From assembly GCF_001766835.1 (NCBI RefSeq), contig NZ_LKEU01000010.1:1-64000 (forward strand): 64,000 bases of DNA. Reading direction: 5' to 3'. Both the position numbers and the translations under genes were made by a program. This document shows positions 55,102 to 64,000 of this stretch, piece by piece. Position 1 is the first letter of the stretch, and the number at the start of each line of letters is the position of its first letter. Under the pieces are notes generated by a model. That model saw only the letters and a list, made by a program, of their open reading frames with translations. It did not search any database and was not told where the DNA came from. The stretch is from Acetobacterium wieringae. Its GTDB lineage: Bacteria; Bacillota; Clostridia; Eubacteriales; Eubacteriaceae.

Positions 55102-58100
55102 TTAATTCTTCGCCGGAACCAGTTGGCCCAGAAATTCACCCAGGGCTTTGAGATAGGTCTGGTCCCGCTCATGTTTTAATACGATCCGCCAACGGATCTG
55201 ATCGCCTTTACCGGCATTAAACTTAATATTATAGCGATTAAACAGTTCCTTCATCAGTTCCGGATCAGGAATGGGTATTTCTCTGGCACTGTCAAAGGTG
55301 AATAACACTGAATTGCCGCGCTCCCGGATTTCAGTCATTCCCAGCATTCGGCCCAGGTGTTTAATCATTGCCAGTGACATCAAGTTATAAACCCCATCCG
55401 GAATTTCCCCAAAGCGATCCAACAGTTCATCTTCCAGTTCGTCATAATCTGCCTGGGATTTGACATATGACAGCTTCTTGTAGATATCATATTTTAATTC
55501 CTCATCCGCAATATATTTTTCAGGAATATAGCTGCTGACATTGAGGTTGATTAATAGCTCGCTGGCTGAGAAATCCATTTCTTTTCCCAACCGTTCGTGG
55601 ATGGCCTGATCCAAAATCCGACAATAGAGTTCATAACCGATGGTGGCCAGATTACCGGACTGGGCTGCTCCCAGAATATTGCCGGCGCCTCTGATTTCCA
55701 GATCCCGAAGGGCGATTTTAAAGCCCGAACCAAAAGCGGTAAAGTCTTTGATGGCTTTTAAGCGTTTCTGGGAAATTTCCGAGAGCACCTTGGGCCGATG
55801 GGTCACATAGGTATAACCCTGAACATCCGATCGCCCGACCCGTCCCCGGAGCTGATATAATTGGGACAGCCCCATATAATCACCATTGTCAATAATCAGG
55901 GTATTGGCATTTTTTATATCCAGTCCCGATTCAATAATGGTGGTGGTCACCAGAACATCAAATTCCTGTTCCAAGAAATCAACCATAATGTCTTCCAGTT
56001 CCTGACCAGTCATCCGACCATGGGCCACGACAATTCGGGCTTCCGGAACCAGTTTTTGAATTTTTCTGGACACTTCAAAGATATCATGAATCCGGTTGTG
56101 AACAAAATAGACCTGACCCCGCCTGGCCAGTTCCCGTTCAATCGCATCTTTGATAATGGCTTCGTTGTATTCCATTACGTAGGTCAGAACTGGTCGACGG
56201 CCCGCCGGGGGCTCGTCGATAACGCTCATATCCCGAACCCCGATCATTGACATGTGCAGGGTCCTGGGAATCGGGGTGGCACTGAGGGTAAGGACGTCGA
56301 CATTTTCTTTGAGTTGCTTGATCCGCTCCTTATGACCAACCCCAAAGCGTTGTTCCTCATCAACAACCAGTAAGCCCAGATCTTTAAAGATCACGTCTTT
56401 TGATAAAAGCCGGTGTGTACCGATGATCAGATCCACCTGACCGGCAGCCAGTTGTTTTAAGGTTTTATCCTGATCAGATTTTGACCGGAAGCGGCTGAGC
56501 AGGCCAATGCTGACTGGATATTTATTAAAGCGCTCCAGCGCCGTCTGGTAATGCTGCTGCGCTAAAATAGTGGTGGGCACCAGAAAAGCTACCTGCTTGC
56601 CCTCCATCACCGCCTTAAAGATCGCCCGCAAAGCGACCTCGGTTTTACCATAACCGACATCCCCGCAGAGCAGCCGATCCATCGGTCGGGGAGATTCCAT
56701 ATCTTCCTTGATTTCATCCACCGCCTGAAGCTGGTCGTTGGTTTCCTCATGGGGAAATGAATCTTCAAACTCCTGCTGCCAGCTGGAATCCGGACCAAAG
56801 GCATAGCCCTTTAAATTCTGGCGTTTGGCATATAATGCAATCAGCTCATCGGCCATTTCTTCAACAGCCGCTTTGACCCGGGATTTAGACTTGCTCCAGT
56901 CATTCGTCCCCAACTGGTTGATCTTCGGCTTTTTCTCGCCGGTTCCCACATAAACCTGGATGGCATCGAGCTGATCCACCGGACAGTAAAATTTGGCTTC
57001 ATTGGCATATTCAATGACCAATAAATCTTTAATCGTCTCATCGATTTTTAATTGTTCAATCCCCCGGTAGACCCCGATGCCGTGGGTATCATGAACTACA
57101 AAGTCCCCTTGATTCAATTGGGTAAAGGAATCGATCTTACGCCCCTTTTGACGGCGGCGCTTTTTCCGCTGGGTCGATTCTTTGATGATTTCACTTTGAT
57201 TGATACAAATCAGCTTTTCATTTGTCAATTCAAACCCGCCACTGATTTCGCCAGTGACCAGCTGAACTCCCGGCAGGGCCTGATTGGTAAAGCGGTGAAT
57301 ATCCGCATCCGTCAATATTTTTTTTAGCTTTTCGATACCCGCTTCATCCTGGGCCCGTAAATGAATGATCGCATCCTGTTTGAGCTTTTTTTGAACAAAT
57401 TCAATAAATAGCGGCATTTGACCTAAAAACGCATCGTTTTCTTTGACCGCTAAATCCAGGCTTATTCCTTTTTTGCCCCGGGACGTAAATAAATGGAGCT
57501 TTAACTGCGCCTGGATCTCCAGCACTTTCTCAATTTTTGAAAAAGAATTAAATTTGTTTTTTTCTTCTGAAAACATCAACTGTTCGTCCATCAGGGTCTG
57601 AAAATCACTGTGCAACTTATTGACAAAAACGGTCTGGGCTTCCTTAATGCGGGGCGGCTCATCCCAGATCACCAGCGCAGCTCCCAGATAATCGGTGAGC
57701 ATTCCCTCAGACTTGATAAAGGCAAAGAGCGTTTCGTCGTGGCTTCCCGGATCTTCGTTGAGCCGTTCAACCAGCGTCTGATAACCGGGAATATCACCAT
57801 AATTTTTTTTAATCTGCTTTTGGGCTTTTACGCGCTCATCATCCGCCAGAATAATTTCCCGCCCCGGAAAAATCGTCACCTGATTACGCGAGTCGGTTGA
57901 TAACTGGGTTTGGGGATCAAAGGTTCTAAGCGATTCAATGGTATCACCAAAAAAATCAATCCGGTAGGCTTCCCCACCGGTCGTGGAGAACACATCAATG
58001 ATCCCGCCCCGGCGAGCAAACTGGCCCCGGGCCTCGACCTGGGATACTGACTCATACCCCAATTCATAGAGGCGCTTCGTCAATTCAACCGGATCCCAGC

Positions 58101-58533
58101 TGTCCTCCACTGCCAGGGAAAAACTCAGCTCTTTAAATCTCTCTCGGGGCATTTGTTTTTTTAACAATGTTTCTGCGCCCATCACCACCACAAAATGGTC
58201 ATCAGATAATAACTTTTCGAATACCCGCAAACGCTGATGATTAATTTCCTGACTGTGGACATCAGCAAAATAATCATGAATTGGCTCGGCCGGGAAATAA
58301 AGCACCTGATCCCCGAGTAGTCTCTCCAGATTCTCAGCTGTCTTCTGGGCCTGATAATCGGTTGCCGTAACATAAAGAACTCGCCTTGACTGCTGGCTTA
58401 CAATCAGCCCGGTCAGCACTTCTTTAAAGCTGTTGTTAACATTAGAAAGATTAATGATTTCTCCCGGGGTCAGGTTATTCAAAATGGTTTGGATCGTTTC
58501 ACCCTTTAACAGGTTTTGATAAAGTAATTCCAT
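55102..58533 (-). CDS. mfd: transcription-repair coupling factor
   Basis: Displaces stalled RNA polymerase and recruits UvrA (1143 residues from the ATG at 58533; the ATG five codons upstream has no RBS). UvrB-homology N-terminal domains, the RNA-polymerase-interacting domain (GDFVVHDTHGIGVYRG), and the SF2 translocase (LLCGDVGYGKTEVALRAIF; VVDEEQRFGVGHKE; TTTIIESGLDIKNANTL) come in the usual order, followed by the TRCF C-terminal domain. It lies 104 bp after pth. A 21-bp palindrome is at 58564-58584 in the gap. Confidence 0.97.
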   Translation of the reverse strand: MELLYQNLLKGETIQTILNNLTPGEIINLSNVNNSFKEVLTGLIVSQQSRRVLYVTATDYQAQKTAENLERLLGDQVLYFPAEPIHDYFADVHSQEINHQRLRVFEKLLSDDHFVVVMGAETLLKKQMPRERFKELSFSLAVEDSWDPVELTKRLYELGYESVSQVEARGQFARRGGIIDVFSTTGGEAYRIDFFGDTIESLRTFDPQTQLSTDSRNQVTIFPGREIILADDERVKAQKQIKKNYGDIPGYQTLVERLNEDPGSHDETLFAFIKSEGMLTDYLGAALVIWDEPPRIKEAQTVFVNKLHSDFQTLMDEQLMFSEEKNKFNSFSKIEKVLEIQAQLKLHLFTSRGKKGISLDLAVKENDAFLGQMPLFIEFVQKKLKQDAIIHLRAQDEAGIEKLKKILTDADIHRFTNQALPGVQLVTGEISGGFELTNEKLICINQSEIIKESTQRKKRRRQKGRKIDSFTQLNQGDFVVHDTHGIGVYRGIEQLKIDETIKDLLVIEYANEAKFYCPVDQLDAIQVYVGTGEKKPKINQLGTNDWSKSKSRVKAAVEEMADELIALYAKRQNLKGYAFGPDSSWQQEFEDSFPHEETNDQLQAVDEIKEDMESPRPMDRLLCGDVGYGKTEVALRAIFKAVMEGKQVAFLVPTTILAQQHYQTALERFNKYPVSIGLLSRFRSKSDQDKTLKQLAAGQVDLIIGTHRLLSKDVIFKDLGLLVVDEEQRFGVGHKERIKQLKENVDVLTLSATPIPRTLHMSMIGVRDMSVIDEPPAGRRPVLTYVMEYNEAIIKDAIERELARRGQVYFVHNRIHDIFEVSRKIQKLVPEARIVVAHGRMTGQELEDIMVDFLEQEFDVLVTTTIIESGLDIKNANTLIIDNGDYMGLSQLYQLRGRVGRSDVQGYTYVTHRPKVLSEISQKRLKAIKDFTAFGSGFKIALRDLEIRGAGNILGAAQSGNLATIGYELYCRILDQAIHERLGKEMDFSASELLINLNVSSYIPEKYIADEELKYDIYKKLSYVKSQADYDELEDELLDRFGEIPDGVYNLMSLAMIKHLGRMLGMTEIRERGNSVLFTFDSAREIPIPDPELMKELFNRYNIKFNAGKGDQIRWRIVLKHERDQTYLKALGEFLGQLVPAKN

Positions 58534-58563
58534 ACTCTCTTCTTTCATTTTAAAACACGGATA

Positions 58564-58584
58564 GCCCGGGTTTTAAACCCGGGC
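58564..58584. repeat. GC-rich palindrome between pth and mfd
   Basis: GCCCGGGTTT, one base, AAACCCGGGC: a perfect inverted repeat. No U-run follows on the minus strand, so it is not a clear terminator. It may be a processing or stability hairpin in the pth-mfd transcript. Confidence 0.55.
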
Positions 58585-58636
58585 CCCTGTTTTGTATTCT
58601 TTTTCGCACGTCTAAGTCCTGCTCTTTTATCGTCTT

Positions 58637-59263
58637 TTACTCTGATATTTCCGGTACATTGGATTCTTTAGTCTTATCTTCTTTAGATCTTTCAGTCTTT
58701 TTTCGCACATTGATCTGGTTCATCGCCAGATCAACACCCTGCTTGACAAAAATATCCACCCCTTTGGCCGCTTCCAACACGGCGTTTTCCATGGCTGGAA
58801 ATTCGCTTTTAGGAAAACGTCCCAACACATAGTGCACCAACTCCGAACCCAGTCGGGGGCGGCCGATGCCAATCCGGATGCGGGGAAAATCGGGATTGCC
58901 CAGATGCTGGATAATCGATCGCATCCCGTTATGGGTTCCGGCGCTGCCCCGCTGGCGAATCCGTACATCCCCAATCGCCAGGTCGATATCATCATAGATC
59001 ACCAGCAGATTCTCCAGCGGAATCTGATAAAAATTCATCAGCCCAGCCACGCAAAGTCCACTGTTATTCATGTAGGTAGTCGGCTTGGCCAGCATAATTT
59101 TATGCCCTGCTTCACGATAGACCCCGGTTAAGCCATGCTGTTCTTTCTTGGTGATGGCAATCCCTTTTTTATCACTGAGATAATCAAGGGTTTCAAAGCC
59201 GATATTATGCCGGGTTCCATCGTACTCTTTGCCAATGTTTCCCAATCCAACAATCAGATGCAT
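58637..59263 (-). CDS. pth: peptidyl-tRNA hydrolase
   Basis: Releases tRNA from stalled peptidyl-tRNA. The 208 residues have MHLIVGLGNIGKEYDGTRHN with the catalytic His (19), ITKKEQHGLTG, KPTTYMNNSG and the DDIDLAIGDVRIR region. The last 20 residues are a charged tail (TERSKEDKTKESN) beyond the usual end. It begins 8 bp after prs, and the order glmU-prs-pth-mfd is conserved in Firmicutes. Confidence 0.96.
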   Translation of the reverse strand: MHLIVGLGNIGKEYDGTRHNIGFETLDYLSDKKGIAITKKEQHGLTGVYREAGHKIMLAKPTTYMNNSGLCVAGLMNFYQIPLENLLVIYDDIDLAIGDVRIRQRGSAGTHNGMRSIIQHLGNPDFPRIRIGIGRPRLGSELVHYVLGRFPKSEFPAMENAVLEAAKGVDIFVKQGVDLAMNQINVRKKTERSKEDKTKESNVPEISE

Positions 59264-59271
59264 TGCAAACC

Positions 59272-60231
59272 CTAAACGTATCTTCCCACAAAAAGCTTAC
59301 TCAGTGATCGACCAAAATGGACATAGTCAATCGCCCGACCAAAAAGAGTTCCAGTGGATAAAATCTTTATCTTGTCGATCTGTTTTTCCTTGGGAATAAT
59401 CAGGGTATTGAGGGTAACCAGTTCTTCAATAGCCGAATCCTGAATCCGCTGAATCGCCGGACCGGAAAACACCCCATGGCTGCAGGCCGCAAAGACCGAA
59501 CTGGCGCCCAAATCAATCAGCGCATTAGCACCGGAGGTGATCGTTCCCGCTGTATCAATCATATCATCAATCATGATACAGTTTTTCCCTTTAACATCCC
59601 CAATAACATTCATAACTGCGGTTTCATTGGGACGGGGACGTTCCTTGTCGATGATCGCAAACGGGCAATTCAAACTTCTGGCCAGCTTTCTGGAACGCTT
59701 GACGCTGCCCACATCCGGGGAAACCACAACCATGTTTTCCAGTTTCTTTTCACGGTAATACTCTGTAATCAAAGCGCTACCGGACAAGTGATCCAGGGGA
59801 ATATCAAAGAAACCCTGAATCTGGTTGGAGTGAAGATCCATGGTGATAACCCGGTCGGCTCCAGCGGTGGTTAACAGGTTTGCCACCAGTTTAGCTGTGA
59901 TGGGATCCCGGGATTTAGCCTTCCGATCCTGTCGGGCATAACCATAATAAGGAATTACAGCATTAATTCGTCCGGCCGAAGCACGTTTCATGGAATCAAT
60001 GAGAATCAGTAATTCCATCAGATTTTCATTTACTGGGGTTCCAGTCGACTGAATCACAAAAACATCGGCCCCCCGAACCGATTCAAAGACATTAACGCCG
60101 ATTTCCCCGTCACTAAAGGAAACCACCTCAGCGTTACACAGCTGAACTTCTAAATATTCGGCAATTTCCTGTGCCAAAGCAATATTTGAGTTCCCAGCAA
60201 TAATCTTAATTCCACTATACTTTCCATCCAT
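59272..60231 (-). CDS. prs: ribose-phosphate pyrophosphokinase
   Basis: Makes PRPP from ribose 5-phosphate and ATP. It is 319 residues from the ATG at 60231, which has AGAGGT upstream; the longer frame (10 residues) lacks an RBS. Signatures are [65 protein letters not shown] and the PRPP loop [17 protein letters not shown]. Its product feeds guaBA, hpt and PurR, all in this window. Confidence 0.97.
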   Translation of the reverse strand: MDGKYSGIKIIAGNSNIALAQEIAEYLEVQLCNAEVVSFSDGEIGVNVFESVRGADVFVIQSTGTPVNENLMELLILIDSMKRASAGRINAVIPYYGYARQDRKAKSRDPITAKLVANLLTTAGADRVITMDLHSNQIQGFFDIPLDHLSGSALITEYYREKKLENMVVVSPDVGSVKRSRKLARSLNCPFAIIDKERPRPNETAVMNVIGDVKGKNCIMIDDMIDTAGTITSGANALIDLGASSVFAACSHGVFSGPAIQRIQDSAIEELVTLNTLIIPKEKQIDKIKILSTGTLFGRAIDYVHFGRSLSKLFVGRYV

Positions 60232-60288
60232 GCGTTTCTTACCTCTTCTTAATTTTCTCAATTTTTCTATTATAAATGATGTGAACGG

Positions 60289-61647
60289 CTATTTTTTTAA
60301 ATAGCCTACCTTGTTGACCTGTCGGGCTCTGGCAATCGCCAGACTATCTTCCGGAACATCGTCAGTGATGGTCGATCCGGCGGCGATATAGGCCCCCTCT
60401 TTTACCGTAACCGGGGCAATCAGATTCGTGTTACAGCCAACAAAGGCATCTTTTTCGACAACGGTTCGGTATTTTTTCTTGCCATCATAATTGACAAACA
60501 CCGTCCCGCAGCCGAGGTTGACATTCTCACCAACATCCCCGTCCCCAATATAGGTCAGGTGAGAGGCTTTGGCGCCATCTGCCATGGTGGAATTCTTAAC
60601 TTCCACAAAATCACCAACCTTGCAATGCTTACCAATCTGGCTTCCCGGCCGAATATATGCATATGGTCCAACGCTGGTGTACTCGTCAACGCTACTATCC
60701 AGTATTGTGGAATTCTGAATAGTAACATTATTCCCAATTTTTGCGTCAACTAACCGACTATTTGCACCAATGACACAATCTTTTCCAATTTTCGTCTGAC
60801 CTTCCAGTATGACCCCGGGATAGAGCACCGTGTCCTGATCAACAATAACCCGAGCGCCAACATAGGTGGTGGCCGGATCGATAAAGGTCACGCCCGTCTC
60901 CATCAGTTTATTATTGATCCGTTTTCGCATCACTGCTTCAGCTTCAGCCAGCTGTACCCGGGAATTAATGGCCTGGATGTCTTCGGGATCCGGCGTCACA
61001 TAGGTGCCGGTCGTTTTTCCCATTCTCCGCAGGATTTCAATAACGTCGGTGAGATAATACTCACCCTGAATATTGTCGGTTTTTAGTTCCTTAAGCGCCA
61101 GAATCAAACTCTGGGCATCAAAACAATACATCCCGGAATTGATTTCTTTGATCTGTTTTTCAACCGGAGTCGCATCTTTTTCTTCAACAATTTTAAGCAG
61201 CTCCCCGGCGCTGTTTTTGATCATCCGGCCATAGCCGCTGGGCTCTGCAAATTCTGCCGTCAACACCGTGGCGGCATAGCCACCGTTTTCATGGGCAGCA
61301 ATCAGACCGGTCAGGGTTTCTGCTTGAATCAGTGGCGCATCGCCGACCAGCACAATCAGATTTCCCTGCAGTTCTTCAAAAAAAGGCAACGCCTGAATAA
61401 CTGCATGTCCCGTACCCAATTGTTCCTGCTGGAAATAGGTGGCAATCTCTGGTGACAGGCTTGCTTTAACCTGTTCGGCTTGAAACCCAATAATTACGCC
61501 AATTTCTGAAATTCCTGAAGCCTTGCTGACCGCTATCACATAATCCAGAATATTCTCCCCACAAACCTGATGAAGTACCTTGGGCTTCTGGGAGCGCATC
61601 CGGGATCCTTCTCCGGCTGCCAAGATAATAACTCGTGAATGGTTCAT
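60289..61647 (-). CDS. glmU: bifunctional UDP-GlcNAc synthase (GlmU)
   Basis: N-acetylates glucosamine 1-phosphate and forms UDP-GlcNAc for the cell wall. It is 452 residues from the ATG at 61647 (GGAG six bases upstream). The pyrophosphorylase domain starts VIILAAGEGSRMRSQKPKVLH, and a left-handed beta-helix acyltransferase follows (about 250-450; VGPYAYIRPGSQIGKHCKVGD; NYDGKKKYRTV). It is the first gene of the glmU-prs-pth-mfd run. Confidence 0.97.
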   Translation of the reverse strand: MNHSRVIILAAGEGSRMRSQKPKVLHQVCGENILDYVIAVSKASGISEIGVIIGFQAEQVKASLSPEIATYFQQEQLGTGHAVIQALPFFEELQGNLIVLVGDAPLIQAETLTGLIAAHENGGYAATVLTAEFAEPSGYGRMIKNSAGELLKIVEEKDATPVEKQIKEINSGMYCFDAQSLILALKELKTDNIQGEYYLTDVIEILRRMGKTTGTYVTPDPEDIQAINSRVQLAEAEAVMRKRINNKLMETGVTFIDPATTYVGARVIVDQDTVLYPGVILEGQTKIGKDCVIGANSRLVDAKIGNNVTIQNSTILDSSVDEYTSVGPYAYIRPGSQIGKHCKVGDFVEVKNSTMADGAKASHLTYIGDGDVGENVNLGCGTVFVNYDGKKKYRTVVEKDAFVGCNTNLIAPVTVKEGAYIAAGSTITDDVPEDSLAIARARQVNKVGYLKK

Positions 61648-61680
61648 ATTATTCTCCAAACATTTATAATAATTAACAAC

Positions 61681-61710
61681 AAAAAAAGGGAAACGCTTCC
61701 CCCTTTTTAA
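61681..61710 (-). terminator. terminator of spoVG
   Basis: In the minus-strand RNA an AAAAAGGG stem pairs with CCCUUUUU around GGAAGCGUUU-like loop, and a U-run follows. It lies between the spoVG stop and the glmU start. Confidence 0.7.
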
Positions 61711-61727
61711 CTTTTTTTGTTTAATTT

Positions 61728-62051
61728 TTATTCTTCTTCGTAATCTACTTCTAATTCAACTGCTGCTTCTTCTTCATTGGTTACTTGATTATCCTCTTCT
61801 ATGGCCTTTTCGTAAGCGCGCAGGACACTTTCCTGCATTTCACGACGGGTACCCATGTTAATGGGATGTGCGATATCCTTGAATTCGCCGTCCGGCGTTT
61901 TTCGACTGGGCATCGCAATAAAAAATCCGCTTTGACCCTCAATTACCTTAATATCATGAACAACAAATTGGTCATCAAAAGTAACCGAGACAATCGCTCT
62001 CATTTTACCCTCTGGATACGTTTTCCGTACTCTTACGTCTGTTATTTCCAT
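61728..62051 (-). CDS. spoVG: septation protein SpoVG
   Basis: A 107-residue RNA/DNA-binding regulator that affects septation, and in Bacillus sporulation: [38 protein letters not shown] and [18 protein letters not shown]. The acidic Glu-rich tail ([15 protein letters not shown]) is variable across the family. GGGGAGG precedes the ATG. Its position between purR and glmU matches Bacillus, where yabJ lies in between; yabJ is missing here. Confidence 0.97.
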   Translation of the reverse strand: MEITDVRVRKTYPEGKMRAIVSVTFDDQFVVHDIKVIEGQSGFFIAMPSRKTPDGEFKDIAHPINMGTRREMQESVLRAYEKAIEEDNQVTNEEEAAVELEVDYEEE

Positions 62052-62250
62052 CTCGTAAGCCTCCCCTTTGAAATAAAGTCACATGTCTAGGTATATACTA
62101 ACACAAATTCAACTATATTAAAACAAAAACCTTGAAATTTTTCCATTCTTACTTATTTTCTAAAAGGGTAAAAAAACAAATAATTTCTTTAATTTCAGGT
62201 ACTGCCAATCGATTGAATTATAAAATGTGACATCAATCTTATTTCAATTT

Positions 62251-63054
62251 TCAGCTTTCTAAATGCAGAGAAACCCGCAATCCCGATTCCAGGTTTTCAT
62301 CATCCATCCAAATCAGTGGCGTGAACTGTTCAACCAGTTTTTCCGCCGGGGATCGGGTCACAAAAATAACACAGATTCCCATTACTTCAGCACCCACCTC
62401 TTCCATCAGGTTGGTCATCCCCTTGGCGGTTCCGCCGCCCTTCATAAAATCGTCGATGACCAGCACTTTTTTATCCTTAAGATCAATCCGGCGGCTGAGA
62501 TACATGGTTTTGATTTTATTGGAGGAGCCGGAAATATAATTGACACTGGTGGTTGCCCCTTCAGTTACCCGGTTGGAACGACGGATCAGCCCCATCGGCA
62601 CATTGAGATAATGGGCCGTTTCCATAGCTGCCGGAATACCTTTAGTTTCAGTAGTGACAACATACTCAATCCCCATTTGACCATATTTTGAGGCAATGAT
62701 CCGGCCAATATTTTTAGAATAGCGGGGATTTGAGAGGATGTCGCTGTAATAAACAAACCCCCCCTGAATTTTTCGGGCTGGCGACTGAAGCTGGTCAGCT
62801 ATTTCTTTGAGGATGCTGACCTCCTCTTCTCTGGTGACCTGAGGATGATAAACCACCCCGCCAGATGCTCCGGAATAGGTTTCGACATAACCGGTACCAG
62901 TCAGTTCTATGGCATTTTTGACAATCGCCACATCTTCGCAAACACTGGATTTACCAGCCTCCAGCAAGTCGGTAAAATAATTATAGCTGAATACCTCGTT
63001 GGGATGGTCTGACAATATTTTTGTGATAACACTGATTCTTTCATTTTTTTTCAT
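62251..63054 (-). CDS. purR: purine operon repressor PurR
   Basis: A 267-residue repressor of the Bacillus type, unrelated to LacI-family PurR. The first 75 residues are a winged helix (ERISVITKILSDHPNEVF ... SSVCEDVAIV). The rest is a type I phosphoribosyltransferase fold with the PRPP motif KVLVIDDFMKGGGTAKGM (about 196-213). PRPP lowers DNA binding. It is divergent from murC, and the PurBox at 63080-63092 in its leader points to autoregulation. Confidence 0.96.
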   Translation of the reverse strand: MKKNERISVITKILSDHPNEVFSYNYFTDLLEAGKSSVCEDVAIVKNAIELTGTGYVETYSGASGGVVYHPQVTREEEVSILKEIADQLQSPARKIQGGFVYYSDILSNPRYSKNIGRIIASKYGQMGIEYVVTTETKGIPAAMETAHYLNVPMGLIRRSNRVTEGATTSVNYISGSSNKIKTMYLSRRIDLKDKKVLVIDDFMKGGGTAKGMTNLMEEVGAEVMGICVIFVTRSPAEKLVEQFTPLIWMDDENLESGLRVSLHLES

Positions 63055-63079
63055 TTTCCACCTATGAAGGATTCGATTA

Positions 63080-63092
63080 AAATCCGAACATT
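63080..63092 (+). promoter_or_regulatory. PurBox upstream of purR
   Basis: The site AAATCCGAACATT matches the PurBox consensus AWWWCCGAACWWT at every position and starts 26 bp from the purR start codon. A second box in the opposite orientation, usual for full binding, was not found. Confidence 0.6.
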
Positions 63093-63150
63093 ATTCTCAA
63101 TATCTATAATATTATTCATATTTCCGCAAAAGTGCAAGTTTTTTTTAATC

Positions 63151-63180
63151 TTTACTCAGCGGAAACACCTATGTTATAAT
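63151..63180 (+). promoter_or_regulatory. promoter of murC
   Basis: TTTACT (63151-63156), 18 nt, TATAAT (63175-63180). The leader is about 130 nt. AAAGGAG lies before the TTG start at 63318. Confidence 0.6.
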
Positions 63181-63317
63181 TCGATTTAAAGTGTTTTTCC
63201 TGATTTTGGATGATATTTCGATTATTTCGTTCCCGTCCTTAACCAACAAGCGAACACTTACAACTAATTCATTAAGAAATGTTTAAGATTTTATCACCAA
63301 ATAAAGGAGCTGATTAT

Positions 63318-64000
63318 TTGAAATCACAACTAGAAAACAAATTCAACCGACCCATCAATAAATTATTCTTCATTGGAATTGGCGGGAGCAGCATGAGTGG
63401 CCTGGCTACGATGGCTTTGTCCCAAGGTTTTTCCATTGAGGGTTCGGATATGATTGCTTCCTCCTATACTGAAAAACTAGAAGGTCTGGGCATCACGGTT
63501 CATATCGGACACAGTTATGATAATATCCCCGCTGACACCGACTGTGTTGTTTATTCTGCGGCCATCCATGATGACAACCCGGATATGGTCAAAGCCACCG
63601 ATTTGAATCTTCCCAAAATTGAACGTTCAAGTTTCCTGGGACTCTTTTCCCATATCTTTGATAAAACCATTGCGGTTTCCGGAACCCATGGCAAAACAAC
63701 AACTTCCTCAATGGTTGCCTGTCTACTCCATCACGCCGGTCTGCGGCCCAGCCTGAGCATTGGCGGCAAACTTGATGAATTCGGCGGCAATGCCGTCATT
63801 GATGGCAAAGATTTTTTTGTAGTGGAGGCCTGTGAATATGTGGACAGCTTCCTGACAACGTCTCATTCCATTGGCATCATTACTAATATTGAAGAAGACC
63901 ATCTGGATTACTTTAAGGACGGCATCAAACAAATCAAGGAGTCCTTTACTAAATTCGGTAAAATCCTGCCAGCTGATGGTCTGATGATTGCCTACGGCGA
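63318..64000 (+). CDS. murC: UDP-N-acetylmuramate--L-alanine ligase, 5' part (partial)
   Basis: Adds L-Ala to UDP-MurNAc, the first peptide step of peptidoglycan. The gene runs off the right edge; 227 complete codons are visible. The start is TTG at 63318, with AAAGGAG seven bases upstream. Sequence includes KLFFIGIGGSSMSGLATMAL (UDP-binding), AVSGTHGKTTTSSMVACLL (ATP loop, about residue 120), VVEACEYVDSFL and ITNIEEDHLDYFKDG. Divergent from purR. Confidence 0.95.
   Translation, partial: MKSQLENKFNRPINKLFFIGIGGSSMSGLATMALSQGFSIEGSDMIASSYTEKLEGLGITVHIGHSYDNIPADTDCVVYSAAIHDDNPDMVKATDLNLPKIERSSFLGLFSHIFDKTIAVSGTHGKTTTSSMVACLLHHAGLRPSLSIGGKLDEFGGNAVIDGKDFFVVEACEYVDSFLTTSHSIGIITNIEEDHLDYFKDGIKQIKESFTKFGKILPADGLMIAYG

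Overview
The window is chromosomal DNA from a low-to-mid G+C Gram-positive anaerobe of the class Clostridia. Gene content and order (spoVG, purR of the Bacillus type, rqcP, mrnC, YabN-type MazG fusion, CoaX, a DUF1638 protein) fit an acetogen of the Eubacteriaceae such as Acetobacterium. The genus is inferred from gene content, not demonstrated. Most genes, the 16S gene at the left edge and the tRNA operon all lie on the minus strand. Because rRNA operons usually run with replication, the fork probably crosses from right to left.

Left third (1-15,000): the 5' end of a 16S rRNA gene with two consensus promoters; a drug/metabolite transporter, a DUF4352-like membrane protein and a CoA-type Nudix hydrolase; a PadR regulator with a HAAS-type membrane protein; a GntR/YtrA-type regulator with an ABC transporter; a TetR gene with a zinc-ribbon protein; a stand-alone UvrC-like GIY-YIG nuclease; an NAD-type malic enzyme; and a flotillin followed by a membrane protein. 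Several of these regulators have well formed promoters with inverted repeats laid over or next to them.

Accessory island (about 14,905-17,330): an AT-rich insert between conserved genes. It holds a decayed XRE-type gene, a 534-residue reverse transcriptase of the unknown-group/abortive-infection kind under its own promoter, and a 232-bp element with 20-bp terminal inverted repeats. This is the best candidate for an undescribed (anti-phage) system in the window.

Middle (17,340-43,600), mostly housekeeping: guaBA; an E1alpha/E1beta/E2-like operon whose E2 lacks a lipoyl domain and the catalytic His; ispD, tsaE, a PspC protein, an aminotransferase, a YerC/TrpR-type regulator, cysS-mrnC, a MATE exporter, a DEAD-box helicase, nadE, pyrG, a PAQR protein, a DUF1638 protein, a 5-formyl-THF cyclo-ligase with folC (one-carbon/folate supply), dusB, coaX and a hot-dog thioesterase. 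A cluster of six DnaA boxes sits upstream of nadE.

Right third (43,700-64,000): ftsH, hpt (frameshifted here), tilS, five tRNAs, ppx/gppA, divIC, rqcP, hup, mazG, a SpoVB/MurJ-type flippase, a PrsA-like foldase, mfd, pth, prs, glmU, spoVG, purR and the start of murC. The order follows the Bacillus subtilis purR-to-ftsH region, but the sporulation genes spoVT, yabP, yabQ and spoIIE are missing from their usual places, which suggests a lineage that has lost sporulation.
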